A stretch of 64,000 nucleotides of DNA from CAXMST01 sp963712765 (GTDB taxonomy: Bacteria; Actinomycetota; Thermoleophilia; Solirubrobacterales; 70-9), in the NCBI GenBank assembly GCA_963712765.1, contig CAVQIX010000003.1:682001-746000 (forward strand), written 5' to 3'. Positions within the stretch are counted from its first letter, which is position 1. Each line of letters starts with the position of its first letter. Made by a program: the position numbers and the translations under genes. Under the pieces are notes generated by a model. The model ran no database searches, was not told the DNA's origin, and saw only the letters and a list, made by a program, of their open reading frames with translations. Shown here piece by piece: positions 45,185-54,556 of the stretch.

Positions 45185-46350
45185 GCGGGCCGAGGGAGGG
45201 TGGCTTCTTCCACTCACGCTGGGTCGAGCGCCCTGACGCCCTCGCAGAGTTCGCGCCCGACGGGCTCGCGCCCGGCTTCAGCGCCGCCGGCGTCGCCGCC
45301 GGCGTCAAGGGCGGCGGCGAGACCGATGTCGGCATCGTGCTCGCGACCGGCGAGGAGATCGCCTCCAGCCTGCTCCTCACTCGCAACGCCTCCGCGGCGG
45401 CGCCGATCCGGCTCTGCCGTGAGGGCTGCGACGCCGGGGCGATCCGCGCGGCCGTGGTGAACTCCGGCAACGCCAACGCCTCGACCGGAGAGCAGGGATA
45501 CCGTGATGCGAGGGCGATGCAGGAGAGGACGGCGCGGGAGCTGGGGCTGCAGCCGCGCCAGGTCGCGGTCGCCGAGACCGGGACGATCGGCGTGCCGCTG
45601 CCGATCGACGGCGTCCTCGCCGGGATCGATGCCGCCGCCGCGAGGGTCAGTCCCGAGCGGGGCGCGGAGTTCAACGCGGCGATCATGACCACCGACCAGT
45701 GGCCGAAGCGTTGCTGCGTCGGTGCCGGTGGGGTCACGCTGTCGGCCCAGGCGAAGGGGGCGGGGATGATCGAGCCCGGCTACGCAACGATGCTCTGCTT
45801 CATCCAAACCGACGCCCAGGTGGCCGATCCAAAGCGTGAGCTGCGGCGCGCGGTTGCCTCCTCGTTCGAGCGGATCACCGTCGACGGGCAGATGAGCACC
45901 AATGACACGATCCTGCTGCAGGCCACCGGTGAGGCGGGCGAACCGCTACCCGATGGACTGCTCGACGCCGTCCTGCTCCAGCTCGCGCTCGAGATCGTGC
46001 TCGACGGAGAGGGTGCGACCCGGGCGGGGCGGGTTCTGGTCGAGGGCGCCGCCGGAGACTCCGAGGCCGAGCGCGTCGCCCGCGCGATCGCCAACTCGCC
46101 GCTGGTCAAGACCGCGCTCTACGGTCGCGACCCCAACTGGGGGCGGATCGCCCAGGCGGCCGGAATGGCGCTCGCCGGGGAGGATCTGGCCGAGCTCGGC
46201 CCCGAGCGGATCGACGCGGCCGAGCTCGCCGGCCACGAGGAGGAGGCCGAGCTCTCGGTCCGCCTCGACCGGGGTGAGGGCAGCGCACACGTCTTCTTCA
46301 GCGACCTGACGGAGGGCTACGTGCAACTGAACGCGGAGTACACGACATGA
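45181..46350 (+). CDS. argJ: Glutamate N-acetyltransferase / amino-acid acetyltransferase
   Basis: ArgJ moves the acetyl group from acetylornithine to glutamate, so the cycle recycles acetate. The 389-residue precursor is self-cleaved before the threonine in GAGMIEPGYATMLCF into alpha and beta chains. Other marks are VVNSGNANASTGEQG, AETGTIGVPLPID, MTTDQWPK and GRDPNWGRI. The GTG start overlaps the argC stop, and the stop overlaps argB. Whether it is bifunctional cannot be told by reading. Confidence 0.97.
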   Translation: MSGPREGGFFHSRWVERPDALAEFAPDGLAPGFSAAGVAAGVKGGGETDVGIVLATGEEIASSLLLTRNASAAAPIRLCREGCDAGAIRAAVVNSGNANASTGEQGYRDARAMQERTARELGLQPRQVAVAETGTIGVPLPIDGVLAGIDAAAARVSPERGAEFNAAIMTTDQWPKRCCVGAGGVTLSAQAKGAGMIEPGYATMLCFIQTDAQVADPKRELRRAVASSFERITVDGQMSTNDTILLQATGEAGEPLPDGLLDAVLLQLALEIVLDGEGATRAGRVLVEGAAGDSEAERVARAIANSPLVKTALYGRDPNWGRIAQAAGMALAGEDLAELGPERIDAAELAGHEEEAELSVRLDRGEGSAHVFFSDLTEGYVQLNAEYTT

Positions 46351-47231
46351 CCAGGAACGTGAGCGCAGCCGAGCGGGCGCGGGCGGCCGAGGCCGCCCAC
46401 AGCGTTGAGACCCTGCTCGAAGCCCTGCCCTATATCCGCGAGTTCCACGGCCGCACCGTGGTGATCAAGTACGGCGGCGCCGCGATGCGGGATGAGTCCC
46501 TGCGCGATGAGTTCGCGAACGACATCGTCCTGCTCAAGTACGTCGGCCTCAACCCGGTAATCGTCCACGGCGGCGGTCCCGACATAACCACCTACATGGA
46601 GCGGCTCGGGATGGAGGTCAAGTTCGTCGAGGGCCTGCGCGTCTCCGACCGCGAGACCGTCGAGGTGGCGAAGATGGTCCTGCTCGGCAAGGTCAACTCC
46701 GACATCGTGCAGCGGCTGAACCGCCATGGACAGCCCGCCGTCGGTCTCTCCGGCGAGGATGGCACGCTGTTCGAGATCAAGCCCGTCGCGGAGGCGGAGA
46801 AGGTCGGCTTCGTCGGCGACATCGAGCGGGTCGACGTCGACGTCCTCAACCACATCGCCTCCGACTTCATCCCGGTGATCGCATCGGCGGGGACAGACCG
46901 GGAGGGCAACTCCTACAACGTCAACGCCGATGCGGCGGCGGGCAAGGTCGCGGCGGCGCTGCGGGCCTATAAGTCGATCTTCCTGACCGACGTCGAGGGG
47001 TGGCGTCGCGACGCCGACGACGCCGAGTCGCTGATCTCGTTGGCGACCGTCGAGGAGGTGGTCGACGCGCTGCCCGGGCTCGAAGGCGGCATGCGGCCCA
47101 AGCTCGGAGCCTGCGTGGAGGCGATCCGCGGCGGCGTGCAGTCCGCCCACATCATCGACGGCCGGCTTCCCCACAGCCTCCTGCTGGAGCTGTTCACCGA
47201 CGCCGGCATCGGGACGAAGGTGACCCCGTGA
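46347..47231 (+). CDS. argB: Acetylglutamate kinase
   Basis: The 294-residue kinase phosphorylates N-acetylglutamate, the usual point of arginine feedback. It has VVIKYGGAAMRDE for phosphate binding, VIVHGGGPDITTYMERLG, and the C-terminal VGLSGEDGTLFEIK and NVNADAAAGKVAAAL. The N-terminal helix (residues 1-30) is of the type needed for arginine-sensitive hexamers. It overlaps argJ (ATGA) and argD (GTGA). Confidence 0.97.
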   Translation: MTRNVSAAERARAAEAAHSVETLLEALPYIREFHGRTVVIKYGGAAMRDESLRDEFANDIVLLKYVGLNPVIVHGGGPDITTYMERLGMEVKFVEGLRVSDRETVEVAKMVLLGKVNSDIVQRLNRHGQPAVGLSGEDGTLFEIKPVAEAEKVGFVGDIERVDVDVLNHIASDFIPVIASAGTDREGNSYNVNADAAAGKVAAALRAYKSIFLTDVEGWRRDADDAESLISLATVEEVVDALPGLEGGMRPKLGACVEAIRGGVQSAHIIDGRLPHSLLLELFTDAGIGTKVTP

Positions 47232-48430
47232 GCCCCGAGGCGGGCGGGCCGGCGTCGATCGAGCGGCTGCGGGAGATCGAGGCGGCCTACGCGATGCCGA
47301 CCTACGCCCGGGCGGAGGTCGAGTTCGTGCGCGGAGAGGGCAGCCGGGTGTGGGACTCCGAGGGCCGGGAGTACATCGACTTCTTCAGCGGCCTCTCGGT
47401 CCACAACGCCGGCCACTGTCATCCGCGGATCGTCTCGGCTGTGAGCGACCAGGTGGCGCGGATCGGCGGTTCGTCCAATCTCTTCTACTCGACCCCGGCG
47501 ATGCAGTTGCATCGTCGCCTCTCGGAGTCCAGCCTCGGGGGCCGGGTCTTCCTCTGCAACTCGGGGGCGGAGGCAACCGAGTGCGCGATAAAGCTCGTTC
47601 GCAAGCGGGCGCACCGGCGCGGGGTGGAGCGCCCGGAGATCGTTGTGCTCGAAGGTGGCTTCCACGGTCGCACCATGGCCGCGCTGGCGGCCAGCGTCAA
47701 GCTCGCCCGCGAAGACCTCTTCGGCCCCCTGCCCAAGGGGTTCGTCGGCGTGCCGCGCGACGATCCCGGGGCCCTCGTCGAGGCCGTCGGCGAACGGACC
47801 GCGGCCGTCCTTGTGGAGCCCGTCCAGGGAGAGGCGGGCATCTACCCGATCTCAGACGAGATGCTGGTCGCCGCCCGCGCGGCCTGTGACCGCAGCGGTG
47901 CGACGCTCTGCTTCGACGAAGTTCAGAGCGGGATGGGCCGGACCGGGACGCTCTGGGCGTATCAGGGCGGTCCGGTGCGACCCGATCTGATCACGGCCGC
48001 GAAGGCGCTGGGCGGCGGCCTGCCCGTGGGCGCGGTCGTGATCGATCCCGAGCTGGGCGAGGGGCTCGAGCTCGGCGAACACGGCTCGACGTTTGCCGGA
48101 GGCCCGGTCGCGGCGCGCGCCGCGCTCGCCGCGCTCGACGTCCTCTCAGACCCCGAGCTGCTTCGACGGGTTTCCGAGAGGTCGGCAAGGCTGGAACGAG
48201 CCTGTCTGGAGATCGACGGCATCGACTCCGTCCGCGCCCGGGGGCTGATGCTGGGCCTTCGAACGGCTGCGGGCATCGACTCGCGCGAGATCGTCGCCGA
48301 GGCGCTGCGCAGGGGTCTTGTCGCCAACGCGCCCAATCCCGAGACGATCCGATTGTTGCCACCACTGGTTATCTCCGAATCCGATCTGGAGGCCGGCGTC
48401 GCTCTCCTCGCCGAGGCCCTGGGAACCTGA
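47228..48430 (+). CDS. argD: Acetylornithine aminotransferase
   Basis: A 400-residue class III PLP aminotransferase converting acetylglutamate semialdehyde to acetylornithine. It has LCNSGAEATECAIKLVRK, GGFHGRTMAALA, CFDEVQSGMGRTG and the PLP lysine in LITAAKALGGGLPVG. The GTG start at 47228 overlaps the argB stop. The operon ends here: argF, argR, argG and argH are not in the window. Confidence 0.96.
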   Translation: MSPEAGGPASIERLREIEAAYAMPTYARAEVEFVRGEGSRVWDSEGREYIDFFSGLSVHNAGHCHPRIVSAVSDQVARIGGSSNLFYSTPAMQLHRRLSESSLGGRVFLCNSGAEATECAIKLVRKRAHRRGVERPEIVVLEGGFHGRTMAALAASVKLAREDLFGPLPKGFVGVPRDDPGALVEAVGERTAAVLVEPVQGEAGIYPISDEMLVAARAACDRSGATLCFDEVQSGMGRTGTLWAYQGGPVRPDLITAAKALGGGLPVGAVVIDPELGEGLELGEHGSTFAGGPVAARAALAALDVLSDPELLRRVSERSARLERACLEIDGIDSVRARGLMLGLRTAAGIDSREIVAEALRRGLVANAPNPETIRLLPPLVISESDLEAGVALLAEALGT

Positions 48431-48460
48431 CGGCCGACGCCGCGGTTAGAGTCCCCTCCC

Positions 48461-48886
48461 ATGCATGAAGATCCAACCAGGAGGATGCCGCTCGACGAAG
48501 GCGGTGGCGCCGGGGGCGGCGCCGGGGGTTCAGGGGCCGGTGGTGGCTACGGCGGTGGCGGCTACGGCGACGACCCGGGGCAGGACCCGGGCGGTGGCCC
48601 TCCCGATGACCGCGGCAGCGGGCTTACCTCCGGGCAGAAGATCGCCCTCGCGGTGGTCGCCGCTGTCGTGATCGGCATTATCATCGCCGTGATCGCCCTC
48701 GCCGCCGACAGCGGGGGTGGCGAGACCTCCAGCTCCGACTCGACGACCACCTCGACCACCACGACGACGACCACCAGCGAGCCGTCGACGACGACCGAGA
48801 CGACGACCACCACGAGCGAGCCGTCGACGACGACGACGACTGAGACCACCACCGAGACGACGACCGGTGGCGGGATCTCCCCCTGA
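48461..48886 (+). CDS. Single-pass protein with Gly-rich N-terminus and Thr-rich tail
   Basis: The 141 residues fall in three parts: a Gly/Asp/Pro-rich segment (about 14-52), one membrane helix (about 58-84, IALAVVAAVVIGIIIAVIAL), and an extracellular Thr/Ser/Glu-rich tail (about 88-141) built from TTT and SEPSTTTE words. The tail looks like an O-glycosylated stalk. I know no function for it. It starts the surface-polysaccharide region and is just upstream of the epimerase gene. Confidence 0.65.
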   Translation: MHEDPTRRMPLDEGGGAGGGAGGSGAGGGYGGGGYGDDPGQDPGGGPPDDRGSGLTSGQKIALAVVAAVVIGIIIAVIALAADSGGGETSSSDSTTTSTTTTTTTSEPSTTTETTTTTSEPSTTTTTETTTETTTGGGISP

Positions 48887-48899
48887 AGCGAGCGCTTCG

Positions 48900-49946
48900 G
48901 TGAAGCAGGAACCAATCGTTCTCGTCGTCGGTGGCGCGGGATACGTCGGCAATGTCCTCGTCCGGCGCCTGCTCGAGGCCGGCCTCCGCGTGCGTGTGCT
49001 CGACAGCCTGATCTTCGACCAGGGAGAGGCGATCGCCCCGTTGCTCGAGCACCCTCGCTTCGAGTTGATCTATGGCGATCTGCGCGACGAGAATCGTGTC
49101 GGCGAGTCGCTGAACGGTGTCAATCATGTCGTTCTGCTCGCCGGCCTGGTCGGCGATCCGATCACAAAGACCTACCCCGAGCTCTCGCGGGCGATCAATC
49201 TCGAGGGGGTCTCGGCGCTCATCGAGCGACTCGATGGCAGCGGGGTGGAGCGGCTCGTGTTCACCTCGACCTGCTCCAACTATGGCCTTCGCGAGACCGA
49301 CGAGCTCGCGACCGAGGAGTCGGCGCTGGCGCCGGTGTCGTTGTACGCCGAGCACAAGGTCGAGATCGAGAAGCTGATCCTCAACGCCGCGCCCCACGTC
49401 GACTACATCCCGACGGTTCTGCGGATTTCGACCGCCTACGGGCTCTCACCTCGGATGCGCTTCGACCTCACGATCGCTGAGTTCGCGGTGACCATGGCGA
49501 GCGGAAGCGAGCTAGTCGTCTACGACGCCGACACCTGGCGGCCCTACTGCCATATCCAGGACATCGCGAAGGCCGTGATCGCGGTGCTCGACGCCCCGCT
49601 CGACCGAGTCATCAGGGAGGTCTTCAACGTCGGTCACTCGGACGAGAATTACACGAAGCGGATGGTCGTTGACGTTGTCCAGGATGCGCTCGACGGGGCC
49701 GGCAGGGTGGAGTTCATGGAAGGCGGCGTCGATCCGCGCAACTACCGCGTCAGCTTCGAGAAGATCGCGGGATCGCTGGGCTACGAGCCGGACTATCGGG
49801 TCCCGGATTTCGTCCGCAGCCTCGTCGAGGCGGTCAGGATGGGCGCCTATCGCGACCATGCGACCAGGAGCGGCTTCTACACGAACCATGCGATCGGCCG
49901 GCGATACCTGACGGAGGCCGGCGCCGACGACGCCAGCCGGGTCTGA
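48900..49946 (+). CDS. NAD-dependent sugar-nucleotide epimerase/dehydratase (extended SDR)
   Basis: A 348-residue extended short-chain dehydrogenase. The NAD loop GGAGYVGNVLVRRLLEAG is near the N-terminus, TSTCSNYGLRE supplies the serine/threonine, and YAEHKVEIEK supplies the YxxxK catalytic pair. The family acts on UDP-, GDP- or dTDP-sugars. It overlaps the nucleotidyltransferase gene by one base, suggesting a shared precursor pathway. The start is GTG at 48900. Confidence 0.88.
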   Translation: MKQEPIVLVVGGAGYVGNVLVRRLLEAGLRVRVLDSLIFDQGEAIAPLLEHPRFELIYGDLRDENRVGESLNGVNHVVLLAGLVGDPITKTYPELSRAINLEGVSALIERLDGSGVERLVFTSTCSNYGLRETDELATEESALAPVSLYAEHKVEIEKLILNAAPHVDYIPTVLRISTAYGLSPRMRFDLTIAEFAVTMASGSELVVYDADTWRPYCHIQDIAKAVIAVLDAPLDRVIREVFNVGHSDENYTKRMVVDVVQDALDGAGRVEFMEGGVDPRNYRVSFEKIAGSLGYEPDYRVPDFVRSLVEAVRMGAYRDHATRSGFYTNHAIGRRYLTEAGADDASRV

Positions 49947-50659
49947 TGCGTGCTGCGATTCTCGCCGGAGGCCTCGGAACGAGGCTTGCTCCCTACACCA
50001 CGGTCCTACCCAAGCCCCTGGTACCGGTCGGCGAGCGCCCGATCCTGGAGTTGATTATCCGTCAGCTCGATGCAGCGGGCTTCGATCGCATCGATCTTTG
50101 CGTCGCCCACCTGGGGGAGCTGATCCGGGCGTACCTCTCCGAGAGCAGCGCGGTTCCGGATGGAATCGACCTCAATTACAACTGGGAGGATCGTCCGCTT
50201 GGCACGGCGGGGGCCATTCGAGATCTCGAGCACGTCGACGAGCCGATACTCGTGATGAACGGGGATATCCTCACCGACCTCGATTTCGCGGAGTTGATGA
50301 AGTTCCACGTTGACCAGGGCGCGGCGCTCACGATTGCGAGCCACACTCGCGAAGTGCCCATTCCCCTGGGTGTGCTCGAGGGTGACGGAAACGCAGTGAA
50401 TGGATACGTGGAGAAGCCAACGCTGCGCTACGAGGTGAGCATGGGGGTCTACGTCTACGGGCCGGAGGCCGTCGCGGCCGTTCCTGCAGGCCGCTTTGAG
50501 TTCCCCGAGCTCGTGCTCGCGCTGATCGATGACGGTCAGCCTGTCCGTAAGTACCCGTTTTCCGGCGCTTGGTACGACATCGGGACGCCCGGCGACCTTG
50601 CTGAGGCCAACGAACAGATCGCTCAGAACCCACTGAGGTTCGACGGGCCCAGGGCATAG
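49946..50659 (+). CDS. Sugar-phosphate nucleotidyltransferase
   Basis: A 237-residue NTP-transferase with the signature LAGGLGTRLAPYT and PKPLVPVG at 6-29, the metal-binding aspartate in VMNGDILTDLDF, and GYVEKPTL. It activates a hexose-1-phosphate as GDP-, dTDP- or UDP-sugar; the length fits the short mannose-1-phosphate guanylyltransferase-like group. TGATG overlap with the epimerase gene places both in one pathway. Confidence 0.9.
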   Translation: MRAAILAGGLGTRLAPYTTVLPKPLVPVGERPILELIIRQLDAAGFDRIDLCVAHLGELIRAYLSESSAVPDGIDLNYNWEDRPLGTAGAIRDLEHVDEPILVMNGDILTDLDFAELMKFHVDQGAALTIASHTREVPIPLGVLEGDGNAVNGYVEKPTLRYEVSMGVYVYGPEAVAAVPAGRFEFPELVLALIDDGQPVRKYPFSGAWYDIGTPGDLAEANEQIAQNPLRFDGPRA

Positions 50660-50666
50660 CCCGCGG

Positions 50667-52787
50667 ATGGGCAGCCAGGTGCCCTCCGAGTTGCGTCGCA
50701 GCTCCGATGATGGCGATACATCGGCCTCGCGGTGGCTCAAGCACAAGCGCGAGCTCCGCGACTCCGCCGAAGTAATTCCAGGTCTGCTGGCTACGGCGAC
50801 GCTGCTGGTCCTGGCGCTTGAAGGGGGCGGCTTCTCGCCCGAGGCGTGGTACCCGGCCGGCCTCTTCATGCTCGGGCTGCTGGTGCTTGCCGCCGTCGTC
50901 TACCGAGGCCTGGGCCGCCTCTCGACGGTCAGCGCCCTCGCCCTCGCTCTCTTCGCGGCTTTTGTCGCGTGGAGCTTCCTCAGCATCTTCTGGGCGGACC
51001 AGAGGGCCATCGCCTGGGATGGGGCCAATCGGTCGCTCTTCTACCTGCTCGTCTTCGCCCTCTTCCTGGTCCTCCCATGGCGAAGTCGTTCGGCGGCTGC
51101 GATCCTGGTGGCGTACGTCGTCGGCCTGGCATGTGTCGGAGTCTGCGTCCTCGCCGCTACCGCCTGGTCGAGCGACCCATCGCTCGCGCTGATAGGGGCC
51201 AGGTTCGCGGAGCCCACCGACTATGCCAATGGCGCCGCGGCGCTGTTCCTGGGCGGCTTCTGGCCGGCGACGGCGCTTGCCTCACGCCGGGAAGCGCCCT
51301 GGTTGCTCAGGGGCCTTCTACTTGGCTGCGCCGGCGTATTGATGCAGCTCGCCCTTCTCCCGCAGAGCCGCGGAGCGTTCATCGTCTTCCCCTTCGCCGC
51401 GGTTGCCTACGTTCTTCTCATTCCCGGTCGCCCCCGGGCCCTGCTCCCGCTGATCTTGGTACTGGGCGCCACGGCGCTTGCCGCTCCGCCGATTCTGGAT
51501 GTCTTCACGGTGGCCGACTCCGGCGCCGATCCCGGCGATGCGCTTTCGGCCGCTCTCGATGCGGTTCTGATCTCCTTCGTGGGTCTGTTCGCAGTCGGCG
51601 CTGCGCTGGCAGCGTTGGACCGCCGGGTGGAGATCTCGGAGAAGGCATCGCGGGTCCTGGAGCGGTCTGTAACTGCCGGACTTGGAGCGTGTGCGGCGGT
51701 CGCGGTCGCCGTCGCGCTGCTGGCGGTCGGGAACCCCGCCGACTGGGCGGACGACCGCTGGCAGGATTTCAAGGGCGGCTATGACAGCAGCGGATTCGGT
51801 AGTTCGAGGTTCACCGGTGATCTTGGAAGCAACCGCTACGATTTTTGGCGGGTCTCCGTCGGCGAGCAGTTCGCCTCCGCTCCGGTGGCGGGTCAGGGTG
51901 CCGACAATTTCGCTGTCCCCTACCTTCGCGAGCGAACCAGCCCGGAAGAGCCGCTCTACCCCCACAGCCTCCCGCTCAGGGTGCTGGCGGGGACCGGCTT
52001 GATCGGCGGCCTGCTCTTCCTGGGCGCCTTGGGCGCCGCCTGCGTCGCCGCGGCGAGAGCGAGATTCGGAGTCGCGGATGCTCCCCGGGCGGTGCTCAGC
52101 GGCGTAGCACTGGTCGGCTTCACATACTGGGTGCTGCACAGCGCTGGTGACTGGCTCTGGTCCCTGCCTGCCGTCACCGCCCCGATCTTCGCGTGGCTTG
52201 GAGTGGCGGCCTCCCTCGGTCGGCCCTCGCCGGTCGGACCTGCCTGGGGATCGGCCGGCACGGGGCAGATCGGGTTCCGCCGCCGCCTTGCTCTCGTCGC
52301 TGGTGGCTGTGCGGTCGCGCTGACTGCCGTCACCTTCTTGCTGCCCCTCGCGAGCGCCCGCGACGTCAGTGCGGCCGCACGGATCTCGACCGCCGATCCG
52401 GAGGCGGCGCTGGATCGCTTGGATCGGGCCCGCGGCTTGAACTTCCTCAGCGCACAGCCCGACCTGCGCGCCGGCGTTATCGCTACGGCCATCGACGATC
52501 CGGTGCTCGCACGCCGCGCCTTTACGCGGGCCCTCGAGCGGGAGCCATCGAACTGGTACGCGACGCTCCAGCTGGCGACGCTTGACCTGCAGGAAGGACA
52601 GGCTTCCTCGGGTCAACGGCTGCTCGAACTGGCGCGCGAACTGAACCCCCGCGATCCCTTGATTCGCCTAGCTGTGCAGCGTGCCCGGTCAGGCTCTCCC
52701 CTGACCCTGCAACAGATAAACCAACGCCTGCTGCGTCGGCTCTGCGCAGTCGTGGGGAGGACCTCGGAGACCAGGTTCTGTAGGTGA
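50667..52787 (+). CDS. O-antigen ligase/polymerase-like membrane protein with TPR-like tail
   Basis: The 706 residues contain about 12-13 membrane helices and the Wzy/WaaL-type large extracytoplasmic loop (about 370-440), with RYDFWRVSVGEQF and PLYPHSLPLRVLAGTGLIGG (the family's xHNxxL..GlxG region). The final 120 residues (about 585-700) look like two or three TPR units. It would polymerise or attach glycan repeat units at the outer face. It starts eight bases after the nucleotidyltransferase gene. Confidence 0.88.
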   Translation: MGSQVPSELRRSSDDGDTSASRWLKHKRELRDSAEVIPGLLATATLLVLALEGGGFSPEAWYPAGLFMLGLLVLAAVVYRGLGRLSTVSALALALFAAFVAWSFLSIFWADQRAIAWDGANRSLFYLLVFALFLVLPWRSRSAAAILVAYVVGLACVGVCVLAATAWSSDPSLALIGARFAEPTDYANGAAALFLGGFWPATALASRREAPWLLRGLLLGCAGVLMQLALLPQSRGAFIVFPFAAVAYVLLIPGRPRALLPLILVLGATALAAPPILDVFTVADSGADPGDALSAALDAVLISFVGLFAVGAALAALDRRVEISEKASRVLERSVTAGLGACAAVAVAVALLAVGNPADWADDRWQDFKGGYDSSGFGSSRFTGDLGSNRYDFWRVSVGEQFASAPVAGQGADNFAVPYLRERTSPEEPLYPHSLPLRVLAGTGLIGGLLFLGALGAACVAAARARFGVADAPRAVLSGVALVGFTYWVLHSAGDWLWSLPAVTAPIFAWLGVAASLGRPSPVGPAWGSAGTGQIGFRRRLALVAGGCAVALTAVTFLLPLASARDVSAAARISTADPEAALDRLDRARGLNFLSAQPDLRAGVIATAIDDPVLARRAFTRALEREPSNWYATLQLATLDLQEGQASSGQRLLELARELNPRDPLIRLAVQRARSGSPLTLQQINQRLLRRLCAVVGRTSETRFCR

Positions 52788-52908
52788 TCCTCGGCGCTGT
52801 GGAGCCCCGGTCGCGGGCCTGCCATCCACGCGCATTCAGCCGTTCTGCGGTTGCCCGAGGTTGCGGCCCCCGACGCTGTGTGCCATAGTTCCGTGAGACT
52901 CGTAGCAG

Positions 52909-52966
52909 GAGTCGTGTCCATACGGGCTCCAATTCGGAGTCGTATCAATCCGAGTCGTATCAATCC
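52909..52966 (+). repeat. GAGTCGT repeats before the LPFTG gene
   Basis: A 15-bp unit, GAGTCGTATCAATCC, occurs twice in exact tandem (52937-52951 and 52952-52966). A third related copy, GAGTCGTGTCC, begins at 52909. The region is AT-richer than its surroundings and ends 36 bases before the GTG at 53002. It may be an operator array or promoter. Confidence 0.6.
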
Positions 52967-53001
52967 GTTCCGTTGAGGCTATCGCCCGGGGGGTTTTCCC
53001 A

Positions 53002-53316
53002 GTGCTAATCAAAGATCGATTTCTAGCTGTCGCCGTGCTGCTGACCGCAGTCGCTGCGCTCACACTTGTTCCAACCGCTGTCGCTCAGAATTCCTCAGCC
53101 GGCGTCTACGGCGGTCAAGCCAACGAGGTGGTCGCCGTGACTCCCGGTGCAGATGCAGGCGGGCCCAGCGATCCGGGTGCCGATCCGGGTGCCACAGGCG
53201 CTTCTTCGCTGCCTTTCACCGGTCTCGACCTTGGCATGCTTGCCGGCGGCGGTTTGGTTCTGCTGCTGATCGGTCTCGGGATGGCACGAGTGATCCCAAG
53301 GCACGATCACTCCTAG
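53002..53316 (+). CDS. Small secreted protein with LPFTG sortase-type anchor
   Basis: A 104-residue precursor with an N-terminal signal peptide (about 1-30, FLAVAVLLTAVAALTLVPTA then VAQ), a mature part of only about 40 residues rich in Gly, Asp, Pro and Ala, and a sorting signal: LPFTG, a hydrophobic helix LGMLAGGGLVLLLIGLGMA and a basic RVIPRHDHS tail. It should be linked to the cell wall by a sortase; no sortase gene is in the window. It sits inside the polysaccharide region. Confidence 0.82.
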   Translation: MLIKDRFLAVAVLLTAVAALTLVPTAVAQNSSAGVYGGQANEVVAVTPGADAGGPSDPGADPGATGASSLPFTGLDLGMLAGGGLVLLLIGLGMARVIPRHDHS

Positions 53317-53416
53317 GGCCGCCTGGTACGGCCTGGGCGGGAGCGAGCACCTTCGGGCGGGGCCTGCAGGAGCGCTTTCGCCAAGTTGCCCCCGTGCGAA
53401 CGGGAGCGTGAGTTGA

Positions 53417-54556
53417 GTGTCGGGACCCCTCGAGAACCTCTCTGAGGGGCTGCCCGACGGCCGCGTCGCAATTGCGCATGATTGGCTGACCGTGCCCGGA
53501 GGATCGGAGACGGTGGTCGTCTCGCTCCTGAGATTGTTCCCGCAGGCCGAGCTTTTCACGACGGTTTATGACCCGGCGCCTTGGCCGGACGTGATCACCT
53601 CCCGGCCGGTCCACGCGTCGTTCCTCGACCGGGTTCCGGGCTCGCGAAGGAATTACCCGAAGCTGCTGCCGCTGATGAACGCTGCATTCGAGTCCTTCGA
53701 CCTCTCGGGCTTCGACCTAGTCCTCTCGAGCAGCCACGCCTGCGCCAAGAACGTGCTGACGGACGCCGATACCTTGCACGCGTGTTACTGCCACACGCCG
53801 ATGAGGTATGCCTGGGAGCCAGGTTTCCTCAAGAACGAGCGGATTGGACCGCTGCAGAGAATGGCGATGAAGCCCCTGCTCGCGCGCTTGCGGAATCAGG
53901 ACCTTGCAGGGGCGAGCCGCCCGGACGCATTCGCTGCGAACTCGAGGCACGTTGCGGCGCGGATCGGCAAGTACTACCGGCGTTCGGCCACGGTCGTGCC
54001 GCCCCCGGTGGCCGTCGATCGTTTCCTGGAGACGCCGCGACGGGCCGATGACTATTACCTGACCTTCGGCCGCGTAGTTCCATACAAGAGGGTCGATCAG
54101 GCGGTGGCAGCCTGCGCTCGATTGGGGCGCAAGCTAAAGGTCGCCGGGGAGGGGCGCGGGCTCGATGAAGTCCGCAAGTTGGCCGAGGGCAACGCCGACA
54201 TCGAGTTCCTGGGATATGTAGCCGATGAGGATGTGCCGGACCTGTTCGCCGGGGCGAGGGGCCTGCTGTTTCCAGGGGAAGAGGACTTCGGGGTCGTTCC
54301 GGTCGAGGCGCAGGCGGCCGGGGTCCCGGTGATCGGATTGGGCACCGGAGGCCTGAGGGATTCAGTCACCGACGGTCAGACAGGAGTGCTCTTTGAGACG
54401 CCGACGGTCGAGGGACTCTGTGAGGCGATACGTCGGTTCGAGGGGCTAGAGTTCGATCAAGGTGACCTTCGTGCCAATGCTCGCTCCTACTCCCCAGATC
54501 ACTTCGACGCCGCTTTCATCGAGTTCCTCGGCGCGGCGGCTGAAGGAATCCGCTAG
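53417..54556 (+). CDS. Glycosyltransferase, family 4
   Basis: The 379-residue GT-B enzyme starts AIAHDWLTVPGGSETVV, the loop that meets the acceptor, and has the donor-site motif FPGEEDFGVVPVEAQAAGVP with the E-x7-E pair. CYCHTPMRYAWEPGFL is typical of the WbaZ/mannosyl-type group. It adds a sugar to a growing lipid-linked glycan at the cytoplasmic face. Its stop overlaps the GTG of the Wzz/kinase gene. Confidence 0.93.
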   Translation: MSGPLENLSEGLPDGRVAIAHDWLTVPGGSETVVVSLLRLFPQAELFTTVYDPAPWPDVITSRPVHASFLDRVPGSRRNYPKLLPLMNAAFESFDLSGFDLVLSSSHACAKNVLTDADTLHACYCHTPMRYAWEPGFLKNERIGPLQRMAMKPLLARLRNQDLAGASRPDAFAANSRHVAARIGKYYRRSATVVPPPVAVDRFLETPRRADDYYLTFGRVVPYKRVDQAVAACARLGRKLKVAGEGRGLDEVRKLAEGNADIEFLGYVADEDVPDLFAGARGLLFPGEEDFGVVPVEAQAAGVPVIGLGTGGLRDSVTDGQTGVLFETPTVEGLCEAIRRFEGLEFDQGDLRANARSYSPDHFDAAFIEFLGAAAEGIR

